Below are positions 1 through 5,088 of a stretch of 5,197 bases of DNA, piece after piece. Positions within the stretch are counted from its first letter, which is position 1; every line of letters begins with the position of its first letter. The translations under genes and the position numbers were made by a program. This DNA is from an uncultured Oscillospiraceae bacterium (GTDB taxonomy: Bacteria > Bacillota > Clostridia > Oscillospirales > Oscillospiraceae), in the NCBI GenBank assembly GCA_937915075.1, contig CALDMA010000021.1, positions 1 through 5,197 of the forward strand, in the 5' to 3' direction. The notes under the pieces are model-generated. The model was not told the origin of the DNA. It saw only the letters and a list, made by a program, of their open reading frames with translations, and searched no databases.

Positions 1-2
1 CA

Positions 3-107
3 GCCATGACGCAGTATGTGTACAAAAAGAAATTCCTTCCCGTCGGTGTTTCTGTTTTTATCGGCGCCATTTTTGCCGATAACGTTATTGTTTCCTTTGA
101 CCGGTAA
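3..107 (+). CDS. C-terminal fragment of an unidentified, probably membrane protein
   Basis: This reading frame is open from the left window edge and stops at TAA 105-107. The 34 visible codons read as a short basic stretch (YKKKF), then a hydrophobic run (LPVGVSVFIGAIFADNVIV) ending in SFDR. That pattern suits a last transmembrane helix with a short tail. The stop codon lies in the 5' arm of an intrinsic terminator, a common arrangement at the end of a gene. Codon use is less GC-rich than in the genes downstream, and a second frame is open to base 82, so the call is not certain. I do not recognise the family. The alternative is that this stretch is untranslated leader DNA of the permease gene. 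Confidence 0.42.
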   Translation, partial: AMTQYVYKKKFLPVGVSVFIGAIFADNVIVSFDR

Positions 108-129
108 TTTTTTACCGGTCTCTTTTTTT
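99..129 (+). terminator. Intrinsic terminator upstream of the uracil permease gene
   Basis: A perfect 9-bp stem (GACCGGTAA 99-107 with TTACCGGTC 112-120) closes a TTTT loop and is followed at once by TCTTTTTTT (121-129). It most simply ends the gene whose stop codon it contains. It lies 74 bp before the permease start and I find no convincing promoter in between, so a role as a transcription attenuator for the permease cannot be excluded. No sequence resembling the PyrR binding loop is visible. Confidence 0.8.
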
Positions 130-202
130 GCCCGCGCGGGGCGCTGAGTCGTTTGGTCAAATAGGAACATACATCAAAATCAGAAGAAAGAGGGAAAATC
201 AC

Positions 203-1585
203 ATGAAGAAAGAACTCGGACACGAAGCCATCTACGACGCCCGCCAGCTCGGCACGCCCAGAATGCTGGTGCTGGGCTTGCAGCACATGTTCGCCATGTT
301 CGGCGCGACGGTGCTCGTCCCCATCCTCGTGCAGGGCTACGGCCTGCCGCTCTCCATCCAGACCACGCTGCTCTTCGCCGGTCTCGGCACGCTCCTCTTC
401 CACGTCTGCACCAAGATGAAGGTCCCCGCGTTCCTCGGCTCCTCGTTCGCCTACCTCGGCGGCTTCGAGACCGTCGCCAAGCTGGACGCCGGCAAATACG
501 CCGGCATGAGCGGTGAGGAAAAGCTTGCCTACGCGCTCGGCGGCATCGTGATCGCGGGTCTCCTCTACCTCGTGCTCGCGCTGCTGTTCAAGATGCTCGG
601 TGCGAAGAAGGTCATGCGCTACTTCCCGCCCATCGTCACCGGCCCCATGATCATCATGATCGGTTTGAACCTCTCCGGCTCCGCGATCAACAACGCCGCG
701 ACCTGCTGGTGGCTCGCGCTCGTCGCCATGGCCATCATCGTCGTCGCCAACATCTGGGGCAAGGGCATGGTCAAGATCATCCCCATCCTCCTCGGCGTGG
801 TCGGCAGCTACCTCGTCGCGCTCGTCGCCACCGCCTGCGGTGTGCAGCTGCCTGACGCGGACGGCGTGATGCAGCCGCTCGTCAACTTCGCCTCCGTCAG
901 CAAGGCGAACCTGATCGGTCTCCAGCAGTTCGTCATGGCCAAGTTCGACGTCTCCGCCATCCTCGTCATGGCCCCCATCGCCATCGCCGCCATGATGGAG
1001 CACATCGGCGACGTCTCCGCCATCTCCTCCACCACCGGCAAGAACTTCATCGAGGACCCCGGCCTGCACCGCACCCTCGTCGGCGACGGCCTTGCCACCG
1101 CGCTGGCCGGTATGTTCGGCGGCCCCGCCAACACCACCTACGGCGAGAACACCGGCGTGCTCGCCCTCTCCAAGGTCTACGACCCCCGCGTCGTGCGCCT
1201 CGCCGCCATCTACGCCATCATCCTGAGCTTCTCCCCCAAATTTGACGCGCTCGTCAATTCCATCCCCTCCGCCATCGTCGGCGGCGTCAGCTTCATCCTC
1301 TACGGTATGATCTCCGCGGTCGGCGTGCGCAACATCGTGGAGAATCAGGTCGACCTCACCAAGTCCCGCAACCTCATCATCGCGGCGGTCATGTTCGTCA
1401 GCGGCCTGGGCTTCAGCTCGGTCGGCGGCATCACCTTCACCGTCGGCGGCGCGGCCGTCACCCTCTCCGGCCTTGCCATCGCGGCCCTGTGCGGCGTGAT
1501 CCTCAACGCCGTCCTGCCCGGCAACGATTATGTCTTCGGCGTCAGCGTCGAGGGCGACAAGTCCGCCGACCTCGGCAGCTACTAA
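203..1585 (+). CDS. uraA: Uracil permease (NCS2 nucleobase:cation symporter family)
   Basis: The 460-residue polytopic membrane protein imports uracil, or possibly xanthine, with protons across the cytoplasmic membrane for pyrimidine salvage. Family hallmarks are visible: QHMFAMFGATVLVP at residues 27-40 (TM1 with His28), FLGSSFAYLG at 78-87, the substrate-site segment MMEHIGD at 264-270 (Glu266) and GGPANTTYGENTG at 306-318 (Glu315, the second conserved acid). Many hydrophobic segments fit the usual 14-helix fold, and the length is normal. In E. coli UraA the residue four after the first conserved Glu is His; here it is Asp270, as I recall for related clostridial permeases. The start at 203 is chosen because AAAGAGGG (187-194) lies 8 bases upstream; an in-frame TTG at 128 falls in the terminator T-run and would add 25 unlikely residues. 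It appears to be transcribed alone, ending at the hairpin from 1612. Uracil is the likeliest substrate, but NCS2 subfamilies are hard to separate by eye. Confidence 0.93.
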   Translation: MKKELGHEAIYDARQLGTPRMLVLGLQHMFAMFGATVLVPILVQGYGLPLSIQTTLLFAGLGTLLFHVCTKMKVPAFLGSSFAYLGGFETVAKLDAGKYAGMSGEEKLAYALGGIVIAGLLYLVLALLFKMLGAKKVMRYFPPIVTGPMIIMIGLNLSGSAINNAATCWWLALVAMAIIVVANIWGKGMVKIIPILLGVVGSYLVALVATACGVQLPDADGVMQPLVNFASVSKANLIGLQQFVMAKFDVSAILVMAPIAIAAMMEHIGDVSAISSTTGKNFIEDPGLHRTLVGDGLATALAGMFGGPANTTYGENTGVLALSKVYDPRVVRLAAIYAIILSFSPKFDALVNSIPSAIVGGVSFILYGMISAVGVRNIVENQVDLTKSRNLIIAAVMFVSGLGFSSVGGITFTVGGAAVTLSGLAIAALCGVILNAVLPGNDYVFGVSVEGDKSADLGSY

Positions 1586-1611
1586 AATTAGATACCACTC
1601 ATCCCCCTACG

Positions 1612-1661
1612 GAGAGAGGCGGCGCGGCCTGCGGGCCGGGCCGCCTCTCTCTATCCTTTTT
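1612..1661 (+). terminator. Terminator hairpin between the convergent permease and DUF3298 genes
   Basis: A perfect 12-bp stem (1612-1623 with 1640-1651) encloses a second 5-bp stem (1625-1629 with 1634-1638) around a TGCG loop. It is followed on the + strand by TATCCTTTTTCTT, an interrupted T-rich tail. The hairpin starts 27 bases after the permease stop. Its last base is also the last base of the minus-strand gene's stop codon, so it may block transcription from both sides. In the minus direction there is no T-run, so Rho-independent termination there would be weaker. Confidence 0.78.
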
Positions 1662-2340
1662 CTTCCTCCGCCGGCAGGAGCGGCCCCGCTTCGCCGTAGG
1701 GCAGCGAAAAGTCCACGATGCCCTCCGCCGCGGGCGCAACGGAATACATCGGATAGAACCAGTGCAGGCCGTCGTCCGCCAGATAAAAGTTCCGGTTTGA
1801 AAACGCGCGGCGCAGCAGCGCGCCGTAATTGGGATAGTATGCCGCCGTGCCCACCTCCATCTGCTCCCGCGCCGTTTCCCTTGCTGCGCGGACAAGCTGC
1901 TTTTTCGCTGTTGTTTTCGGCGGAAAAAACGCCGTGAGCGGCAGGAGAAAGCCCGTGCGCCGATCCCACGTCTCCGCGCGGCGGAGCGTGAGCCGCGGCG
2001 GCAGCTGCTCCTCTCTTCCCTCGGTATAAAGGCTCAGCAATTCTCCCCGCACGAGCGTCACCCGATAGGTGAGCGCCGCGCGGGCGCAGCTCCACGGTGC
2101 GCTGCGTTCCAGCGCCGTGCGCATCGTCTCGGCGGCACGGGGCAGCAGCTCCGCCTCGCAGTATTTCAGATAGGCACGCGCGTATTGGCGGTAGTAGCGG
2201 TCGAAGCGCCGCGCGCGGCGGTCCTTTCCTCCGCAGCGTGGCAGCGTCACCTCGGCGGTCAGCACCGGTACGCCGCCGCTCTCCCACGTTTTCTCCAGGT
2301 GCAGCGGCGTTTCCGACAGCCGCAGAAGCTCTCTTTCCAT
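1651..2340 (-). CDS. DUF3298/RsiV-like soluble protein of unknown role
   Basis: This gene encodes 229 residues. The C-terminal half matches the DUF3298 pattern found in the anti-sigma factor RsiV and in lipoproteins of the DUF4163/DUF3298 group. It has TYRVTLVRGELLSLYTE (91-107), WDRRTGFLLPLTAFFP (125-140), YYPNY (168-172) and a FYLADDGLHWFYPMYSVAP block (185-203), ending in VDFSLPY (209-215). Residues about 11-35 (LHLEKTWESGGVPVLTAEVTLP) resemble the start of the DUF4163-like half. I see no signal peptide, lipobox or transmembrane helix, so it should be cytoplasmic, unlike RsiV, whose DUF3298 domain is extracellular. No sigma factor gene is adjacent. The start at 2340 is favoured over an upstream ATG (2442) because GGGAGG lies 5 bases before it, while the upstream ATG has no ribosome binding site. 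It is divergent from yerC. Family assignment is by motif recall; function is unknown. Confidence 0.8.
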   Translation of the reverse strand: MERELLRLSETPLHLEKTWESGGVPVLTAEVTLPRCGGKDRRARRFDRYYRQYARAYLKYCEAELLPRAAETMRTALERSAPWSCARAALTYRVTLVRGELLSLYTEGREEQLPPRLTLRRAETWDRRTGFLLPLTAFFPPKTTAKKQLVRAARETAREQMEVGTAAYYPNYGALLRRAFSNRNFYLADDGLHWFYPMYSVAPAAEGIVDFSLPYGEAGPLLPAEEEKG

Positions 2341-2436
2341 ACCGTCCTCCCTTTTTTTCTCACTCCAATGTATGAAGCGTTCGTGCAGGCGGTTCCGCCG
2401 CGGAAAATGCGAAAAGTTCACACTTCCGCCCTTTAC

Positions 2437-2465
2437 TTTCATGCTCTGTTCTGTTAAACTATAAA
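2437..2465 (+). promoter_or_regulatory. Weak candidate promoter for the yerC operon
   Basis: TATAAA (2460-2465) is a good -10 match, with a poor -35 (TTTCAT, 2437-2442) 17 bases upstream. Transcription would start near 2472 and leave a leader of about 40 bases. It is the best candidate I see in the divergent intergenic region 2341-2512. The -35 match is only 3 of 6, so this is tentative. Confidence 0.33.
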
Positions 2466-2470
2466 GCAGG

Positions 2471-2485
2471 GTGCGCAGGGCGCAC
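2471..2485. repeat. Perfect dyad in the yerC leader, possible operator
   Basis: GTGCGC and GCGCAC form a perfect 6-bp inverted repeat around AGG. It ends 14 bases before the yerC ribosome binding site and overlaps the start point predicted from the -10 candidate at 2460-2465. It could be a DNA operator, possibly for autoregulation since YerC belongs to the TrpR superfamily, or a 5' stabilising RNA stem. It has no T-run, so it is not a terminator. Function is inferred from position only. Confidence 0.4.
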
Positions 2486-2512
2486 TACTGTCATATTTCG
2501 GAGGGGTCTATC

Positions 2513-2818
2513 ATGGCTGCACCGGGAAACCGCATCGGAAAGAAAGAAAAAAATGAGGACTTTTATAAGGCCATTCTGCTTTTGAAGGACGAGGAGGAGT
2601 GCTACAGCTTCTTCCGCGACGTATGCACCATCGCCGAGCTGCGCGCGATGGAGCAGCGCTTTGAGGTCGCGCGGATGCTCACGCAGGGCAAGGTCTACAG
2701 TGAGATCCTGGAGCGCACCGGCGCCTCCAGCGCGACGATCTCGCGCGTGGCCCGCTCGCTGACCGACTCCGACGGCGGCTACGAGCGCATTTTCGCGCGC
2801 ATGAAGGGCGAGAAGTGA
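2513..2818 (+). CDS. yerC: YerC/YecD-family TrpR-related DNA-binding protein
   Basis: The 101-residue protein belongs to the TrpR-like YerC/YecD family of small, all-helical presumed transcription regulators found in Firmicutes. The family pattern is clear: an N-terminal helix with EECYSFFRDVCTIAELRAM (28-46), then EQRFEVARMLTQGK (47-60), and a helix-turn-helix VYSEILERTGASSATISRVA (61-80) whose GASSATISRV recognition helix is the most conserved part. The length is normal for the family. The start at 2513 is set by GGAGGGG (2500-2506), 6 bases upstream; an in-frame GTG at 2471 lies inside the leader dyad. It is the first gene of a three-gene unit, and its stop TGA overlaps the methyltransferase ATG by one base. 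Regulatory targets and ligand cannot be read from the sequence. Confidence 0.9.
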   Translation: MAAPGNRIGKKEKNEDFYKAILLLKDEEECYSFFRDVCTIAELRAMEQRFEVARMLTQGKVYSEILERTGASSATISRVARSLTDSDGGYERIFARMKGEK

Positions 2819-3567
2819 TGGAAAGCTATTCCGCCCTCGCCGCCTCCTACGACGAGCTGACGCAGGATGTCGGCTACGAAAAGCGCGCCGCCTTCGTCGA
2901 AAAGCTCTTCCTGCGCAGTCACATTCCGGTCCACACCGTGCTCGACCTCGCCTGCGGCACCGGCACGATGACCGCTCTCCTCACCGAGCGCGGCTACGAG
3001 CTCATCGGCGTGGACGGCTCGGAGGATATGCTGCTCGAGGCGCGCGAGAAGGCGCAGACGCTCACCGGCGTCCCGCCGCTGTTTTTGCACCAGTCCATGC
3101 CCGAGCTGGACCTCTACGGCACGGTGGAGGCGGCGATCTGCTGCCTCGACAGCCTCAATTACCTCACCGAATCGCGCGAGGTGCGCGAGACCTTCCGCCG
3201 CCTGCACCTCTTCATCGCGCCCGGCGGCTCGCTCGTGTTCGACGTTCATGCTCTCGGCAAGCTCGAGGCGATGGACGGTCAGGTCTGGCTCGACGAACGC
3301 GAGGACGTCTACTGCGTGTGGCGCACGGAGTATTCCCGCCGCTCGCGCCTGCTGGATTATTACGTTGACATTTTCTCCGCCCGCGCGGACGGCGCGTGGG
3401 AGCGCAGCTTCGAGGAGCACCGCCAGCGCTGGTACAGCGTTTCGGAGCTGACCGAGTGGCTGACCGCCGCCGGCTTCGGCGATATCCGCGTCTGCGGTGA
3501 CTGCCGTCTCCGCGCCCCGAACGAAACAGATGGGCGCATCTATATTTCCTGTATCCGAAAAGAGTGA
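2818..3567 (+). CDS. Class I SAM-dependent methyltransferase, substrate unknown
   Basis: The 249-residue protein has a Rossmann-like methyltransferase fold. Numbered from the ATG, motif I is VLDLACGTGT (41-50, the SAM-binding glycine loop). The acidic end of strand 2 is LIGVDGSEDML (62-72; Asp66 should bind the SAM ribose). MPELDL (94-99) and AAICCLDSLNYL (105-116) follow as the motif II/III region. The N-terminal YSALAASYDELTQD (4-17) is typical of the YqeM-like group of small-molecule or uncharacterised methyltransferases. The start overlaps the yerC stop as TGATG, implying translational coupling. An in-frame GTG one codon earlier (2815) is an equally possible start, and an AAGGG at 2804-2808 could serve either. 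hslO follows after 4 bases. The fold is confident; the methyl acceptor is not recognisable. Confidence 0.88.
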   Translation: MESYSALAASYDELTQDVGYEKRAAFVEKLFLRSHIPVHTVLDLACGTGTMTALLTERGYELIGVDGSEDMLLEAREKAQTLTGVPPLFLHQSMPELDLYGTVEAAICCLDSLNYLTESREVRETFRRLHLFIAPGGSLVFDVHALGKLEAMDGQVWLDEREDVYCVWRTEYSRRSRLLDYYVDIFSARADGAWERSFEEHRQRWYSVSELTEWLTAAGFGDIRVCGDCRLRAPNETDGRIYISCIRKE

Positions 3568-3571
3568 TTTT

Positions 3572-4465
3572 ATGAACGACACATTAGTAAGAGCCATGTC
3601 CAGGGACGGCATGGTCAAGGCCACGGCCGTCTACACCCGCGCGCTCACCGAGCGCGCCCGCCGGATCCACCACACCAGCCCCGTCGCCACCGCGGCGCTG
3701 GGCCGTGCGCTCGCCGGCGTTTCCATGATGGGCAACGCCCTCAAGGGCAGCGGCGAGAGCGTCACGCTCCAGATCAAGGGCGACGGCCCGCTCGGCACCA
3801 TCCTCACCGTCTCCGACGCCGAGGGCAACGTGCGCGGCTATGTGCAGGACGCCTCTGTGGAGCTTCCCCTGCGCGCGGACGGCAAGCTGGACGTCGGCAG
3901 CGCCGTCGGCCACGGCGGCACCCTGACCGTCATCAAGGACCTCGGGCTCAAGGAGCCCTACGTCGGAACGGTCGACCTGCTCGGCGGCGAGATCGCCGAG
4001 GATCTGGCTGCCTACTTCGTCGAATCCGAGCAGATCCCCTCGGCCTGCGGCCTTGGCGTGCTGGTCGACCGCGACCGCAGCGTGCTCGCCGCCGGCGGCT
4101 ACCTCATCCAGCTCCTCCCCGGCGCGGGCGAGGATACCATCGCCAAGGTCGAGGGCGGCATCTACGCCGCGCCCAGCGTGACGAATCAGCTCCGCGACGA
4201 TCCCGATCCGGCGAACCTCCTGCGCACGGTGCTCTCCGATTTCGATCTCGAGATCCTGGAGACGACGCCCATCGAATACCGCTGCTACTGCTCGCGCGAG
4301 CGCACAGAGCGCGCGCTGCTCTCCCTCGGCTCGAAGGAGCTGGAGGACATCCTGCGCGAGCAGGGCCGGGCCGACCTCACCTGCCAGTTCTGCGACCGCA
4401 TCCACAGCTTCTCCGGCGAGGAGCTGCAGGGCATGATCGACGAACTCAAAAAAATCGGCAAGTAA
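3572..4465 (+). CDS. hslO: Hsp33 redox-regulated chaperone
   Basis: The 297-residue protein is Hsp33, a cytoplasmic holdase that is inactive while its four cysteines bind zinc and becomes active when oxidative stress forms disulfides. The C-terminal switch is intact: CYC (Cys238, Cys240), 30 residues, then CQFC (Cys271, Cys274), matching the family pattern CXC-X27-32-CXXC. The N-terminal domain shows the usual blocks: LVRAMSRDG (5-13), HHTSPVATAALGRALAG (33-49), LQIKGDGPLG (66-75), GYVQDASVELP (89-99) and GTLTVIKDLG (116-125). Cys159 is an extra cysteine outside the switch. The start at 3572 gives the canonical MNDTLVRAMSRDG beginning; a frame extension to 3497 lies inside the methyltransferase gene. 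The ribosome binding site is weak (AAAAGAG, 3558-3564), so expression probably relies on coupling to the methyltransferase 4 bases upstream. It is the last gene of the operon. Confidence 0.96.
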   Translation: MNDTLVRAMSRDGMVKATAVYTRALTERARRIHHTSPVATAALGRALAGVSMMGNALKGSGESVTLQIKGDGPLGTILTVSDAEGNVRGYVQDASVELPLRADGKLDVGSAVGHGGTLTVIKDLGLKEPYVGTVDLLGGEIAEDLAAYFVESEQIPSACGLGVLVDRDRSVLAAGGYLIQLLPGAGEDTIAKVEGGIYAAPSVTNQLRDDPDPANLLRTVLSDFDLEILETTPIEYRCYCSRERTERALLSLGSKELEDILREQGRADLTCQFCDRIHSFSGEELQGMIDELKKIGK

Positions 4466-4486
4466 GGGCGCGCATACCGCGCCCTT
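4464..4486 (+). terminator. Hairpin at the end of hslO, probable weak terminator
   Basis: A perfect 9-bp stem (AAGGGCGCG 4464-4472 with CGCGCCCTT 4478-4486) around CATAC begins within the hslO stop codon. It is not followed by a T-run (the next bases are CCGCCGGGTC), so it is not a classic intrinsic terminator. It may end the operon inefficiently or protect the mRNA 3' end. Confidence 0.5.
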
Positions 4487-4527
4487 CCGCCGGGTCAAAA
4501 AAAGTTTCAAAAGTCTCGAAAAAATTG

Positions 4528-4556
4528 TTGACACGGCGAGGGGGATTTAGTATAAT
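4528..4556 (+). promoter_or_regulatory. Exact-consensus housekeeping promoter of the tRNA operon
   Basis: TTGACA (4528-4533) and TATAAT (4551-4556) are both perfect consensus boxes with the optimal 17-bp spacer. A/T-rich DNA with A-runs lies just upstream (4497-4527), as in an UP element. Transcription should start near 4563, about 26 bases before tRNA-Val. Such promoters are typical of stable-RNA operons. Confidence 0.93.
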
Positions 4557-4563
4557 AACCCTT

Positions 4564-4580
4564 GCCGTTCGTAAGACGGC
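4564..4580 (+). other. Hairpin in the tRNA operon leader
   Basis: GCCGT (4564-4568) pairs with ACGGC (4576-4580), extended by a T-G wobble, so the predicted transcript begins with a hairpin 8 bases before tRNA-Val. It may protect the 5' end or shape 5' processing; the role is inferred. Confidence 0.45.
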
Positions 4581-4588
4581 TTCGAGTG

Positions 4589-4664
4589 GGGAGCATAGCT
4601 CAGCTGGGAGAGCACCTGCCTTACAAGCAGGGGGTCACAGGTTCGAGCCCTGTTGTTCCCACCA
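4589..4664 (+). tRNA. tRNA-Val (anticodon TAC)
   Basis: This is a complete 76-base cloverleaf. The acceptor stem is GGGAGCA with TGTTCCC, the anticodon arm is CCTGC/GCAGG around CTTACAA (anticodon 4622-4624), and the T arm is ACAGG/CCTGT with loop TTCGAGC. CCA is encoded at 4662-4664. It is the first gene of the tRNA operon, with 6 bases separating it from tRNA-Asp. Confidence 0.97.
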
Positions 4665-4670
4665 AAATGT

Positions 4671-4747
<77 letters not shown>

Positions 4748-4749
4748 TT

Positions 4750-4773
4750 ATCAGGCTGCAACAGCGGCTTGAT
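4750..4773 (+). other. Hairpin spacer between tRNA-Asp and tRNA-Phe
   Basis: Almost the whole 28-base spacer folds into one 10-bp stem (ATCAGGCTGC with GCGGCTTGAT, two G-T wobbles) around an AACA loop. No T-run follows, so it is not a terminator. It probably separates the tRNAs for RNase processing. The other short spacers (6 and 3 bases) have no room for such a structure. Confidence 0.5.
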
Positions 4774-4775
4774 AT

Positions 4776-4851
4776 GCCTCTGTAGCTCAGTTGGTAGAGC
4801 AGCGGATTGAAAATCCGCGTGTCGTTGGTTCGACTCCGACCGGAGGCACCA
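4776..4851 (+). tRNA. tRNA-Phe (anticodon GAA)
   Basis: This is a complete 76-base cloverleaf. The acceptor is GCCTCTG with CGGAGGC, the anticodon arm is GCGGA/TCCGC around TTGAAAA (anticodon 4809-4811), and the T arm is GTTGG/CCGAC with loop TTCGACT. CCA is encoded at 4849-4851. Only 3 bases separate it from tRNA-Gly. Confidence 0.97.
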
Positions 4852-4854
4852 TTT

Positions 4855-4930
4855 GCGGGCGTAGCTCATCTGGTAGAGCGCCACCTTGCCAAGGTGGAGG
4901 TAGCGAGTTCGAGCCTCGTCGCCCGCTCCA
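4855..4930 (+). tRNA. tRNA-Gly (anticodon GCC)
   Basis: This is a complete 76-base cloverleaf. The acceptor GCGGGCG pairs perfectly with CGCCCGC, the anticodon arm is CCACC/GGTGG around TTGCCAA (anticodon 4888-4890), and the T arm is GCGAG/CTCGT. CCA is encoded at 4928-4930. Its last 17 bases are repeated exactly 152 bp downstream (5066-5082), which suggests that this gene's 3' end once served as an insertion site. Confidence 0.97.
4914..4930 (+). repeat. Direct repeat, copy 1: 3' end of tRNA-Gly
   Basis: CCTCGTCGCCCGCTCCA spans the last T-loop base, the T-stem 3' strand, the acceptor 3' strand and CCA of tRNA-Gly. It recurs without mismatch at 5066-5082, and the identity does not extend beyond these 17 bases on either side. 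The position and exact end at CCA are typical of att cores used by tyrosine-recombinase elements, but no integrase is in the window. Confidence 0.75.
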
Positions 4931-5065
4931 TTTCATTTCACGGGCGTCTCGGCGCTCACCGTCGCGGCAATACGATCCCCGCCCGCCTTTTCAGGTGTGC
5001 GCCGATCGTGCCGCTTCCTCGAAAGCACCTCGCTTTATCCGCCGCAGGCGGCGCAGCGGCGCTTT
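4931..5065. other. 135-bp noncoding segment bounded by the tRNA-Gly 3' repeats
   Basis: No tRNA, convincing ORF or promoter is visible. The segment can fold: GCGGCA and CGATC (4964-4969, 4973-4977) pair with GATCG and TGCCGC (5004-5014), making 11 bp with a 3-base bulge. Two smaller hairpins follow (AAAGC/GCTTT at 5022-5036 and CCGCC/GGCGG at 5039-5051). It could be the remnant of an element inserted in tRNA-Gly or a decayed duplicate region. The GC-rich composition makes chance pairing likely, so the structures alone prove little. Confidence 0.4.
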
Positions 5066-5082
5066 CCTCGTCGCCCGCTCCA
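5066..5082 (+). repeat. Direct repeat, copy 2: orphan tRNA-Gly 3' end
   Basis: This is an exact 17-base copy of 4914-4930, ending in CCA, with no tRNA body upstream. A strong intrinsic terminator starts 6 bases later, the usual distance after the last tRNA of an operon. This copy therefore looks like the original 3' end of tRNA-Gly, displaced by the 135-bp segment. Confidence 0.72.
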
Positions 5083-5088
5083 CAAAAG

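Noticed and set aside
99..140. PyrR-controlled attenuator upstream of the permease
   Set aside because: The terminator is present, but I find no sequence resembling the PyrR binding loop and no competing antiterminator pairing upstream.
808..1137. 109-codon minus-strand frame inside the permease gene
   Set aside because: Antisense to conserved NCS2 transmembrane motifs, with no recognisable domain of its own.
1607..2287. 226-codon minus-strand frame overlapping the DUF3298 gene
   Set aside because: Different frame from the gene with recognisable motifs and a good ribosome binding site; Arg/Gly/Ala-rich and unlike a real protein.
2388..2399. GGCGG-TT-CCGCC dyad in the leader of the DUF3298 gene
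   Set aside because: Too short and GC-rich to distinguish from chance, and no linked promoter could be identified.
2779..3624. 281-codon open frame on the minus strand opposite the methyltransferase gene
   Set aside because: Antisense to a gene with clear methyltransferase motifs; Ala/Glu/Leu/Val-rich and not family-like.
3584..4534. 316-codon open frame on the minus strand opposite hslO
   Set aside because: It lies almost wholly antisense to Hsp33, has low-complexity Ala/Glu/Val/Gly-rich composition and no recognisable domain. It is an artefact of GC-rich codon bias.
4941..4985. CGGGCG/CGCCCG pairing suggesting another tRNA acceptor stem after tRNA-Gly
   Set aside because: No D, anticodon or T arm follows, and the span is far too short for a tRNA; likely chance pairing in GC-rich DNA.
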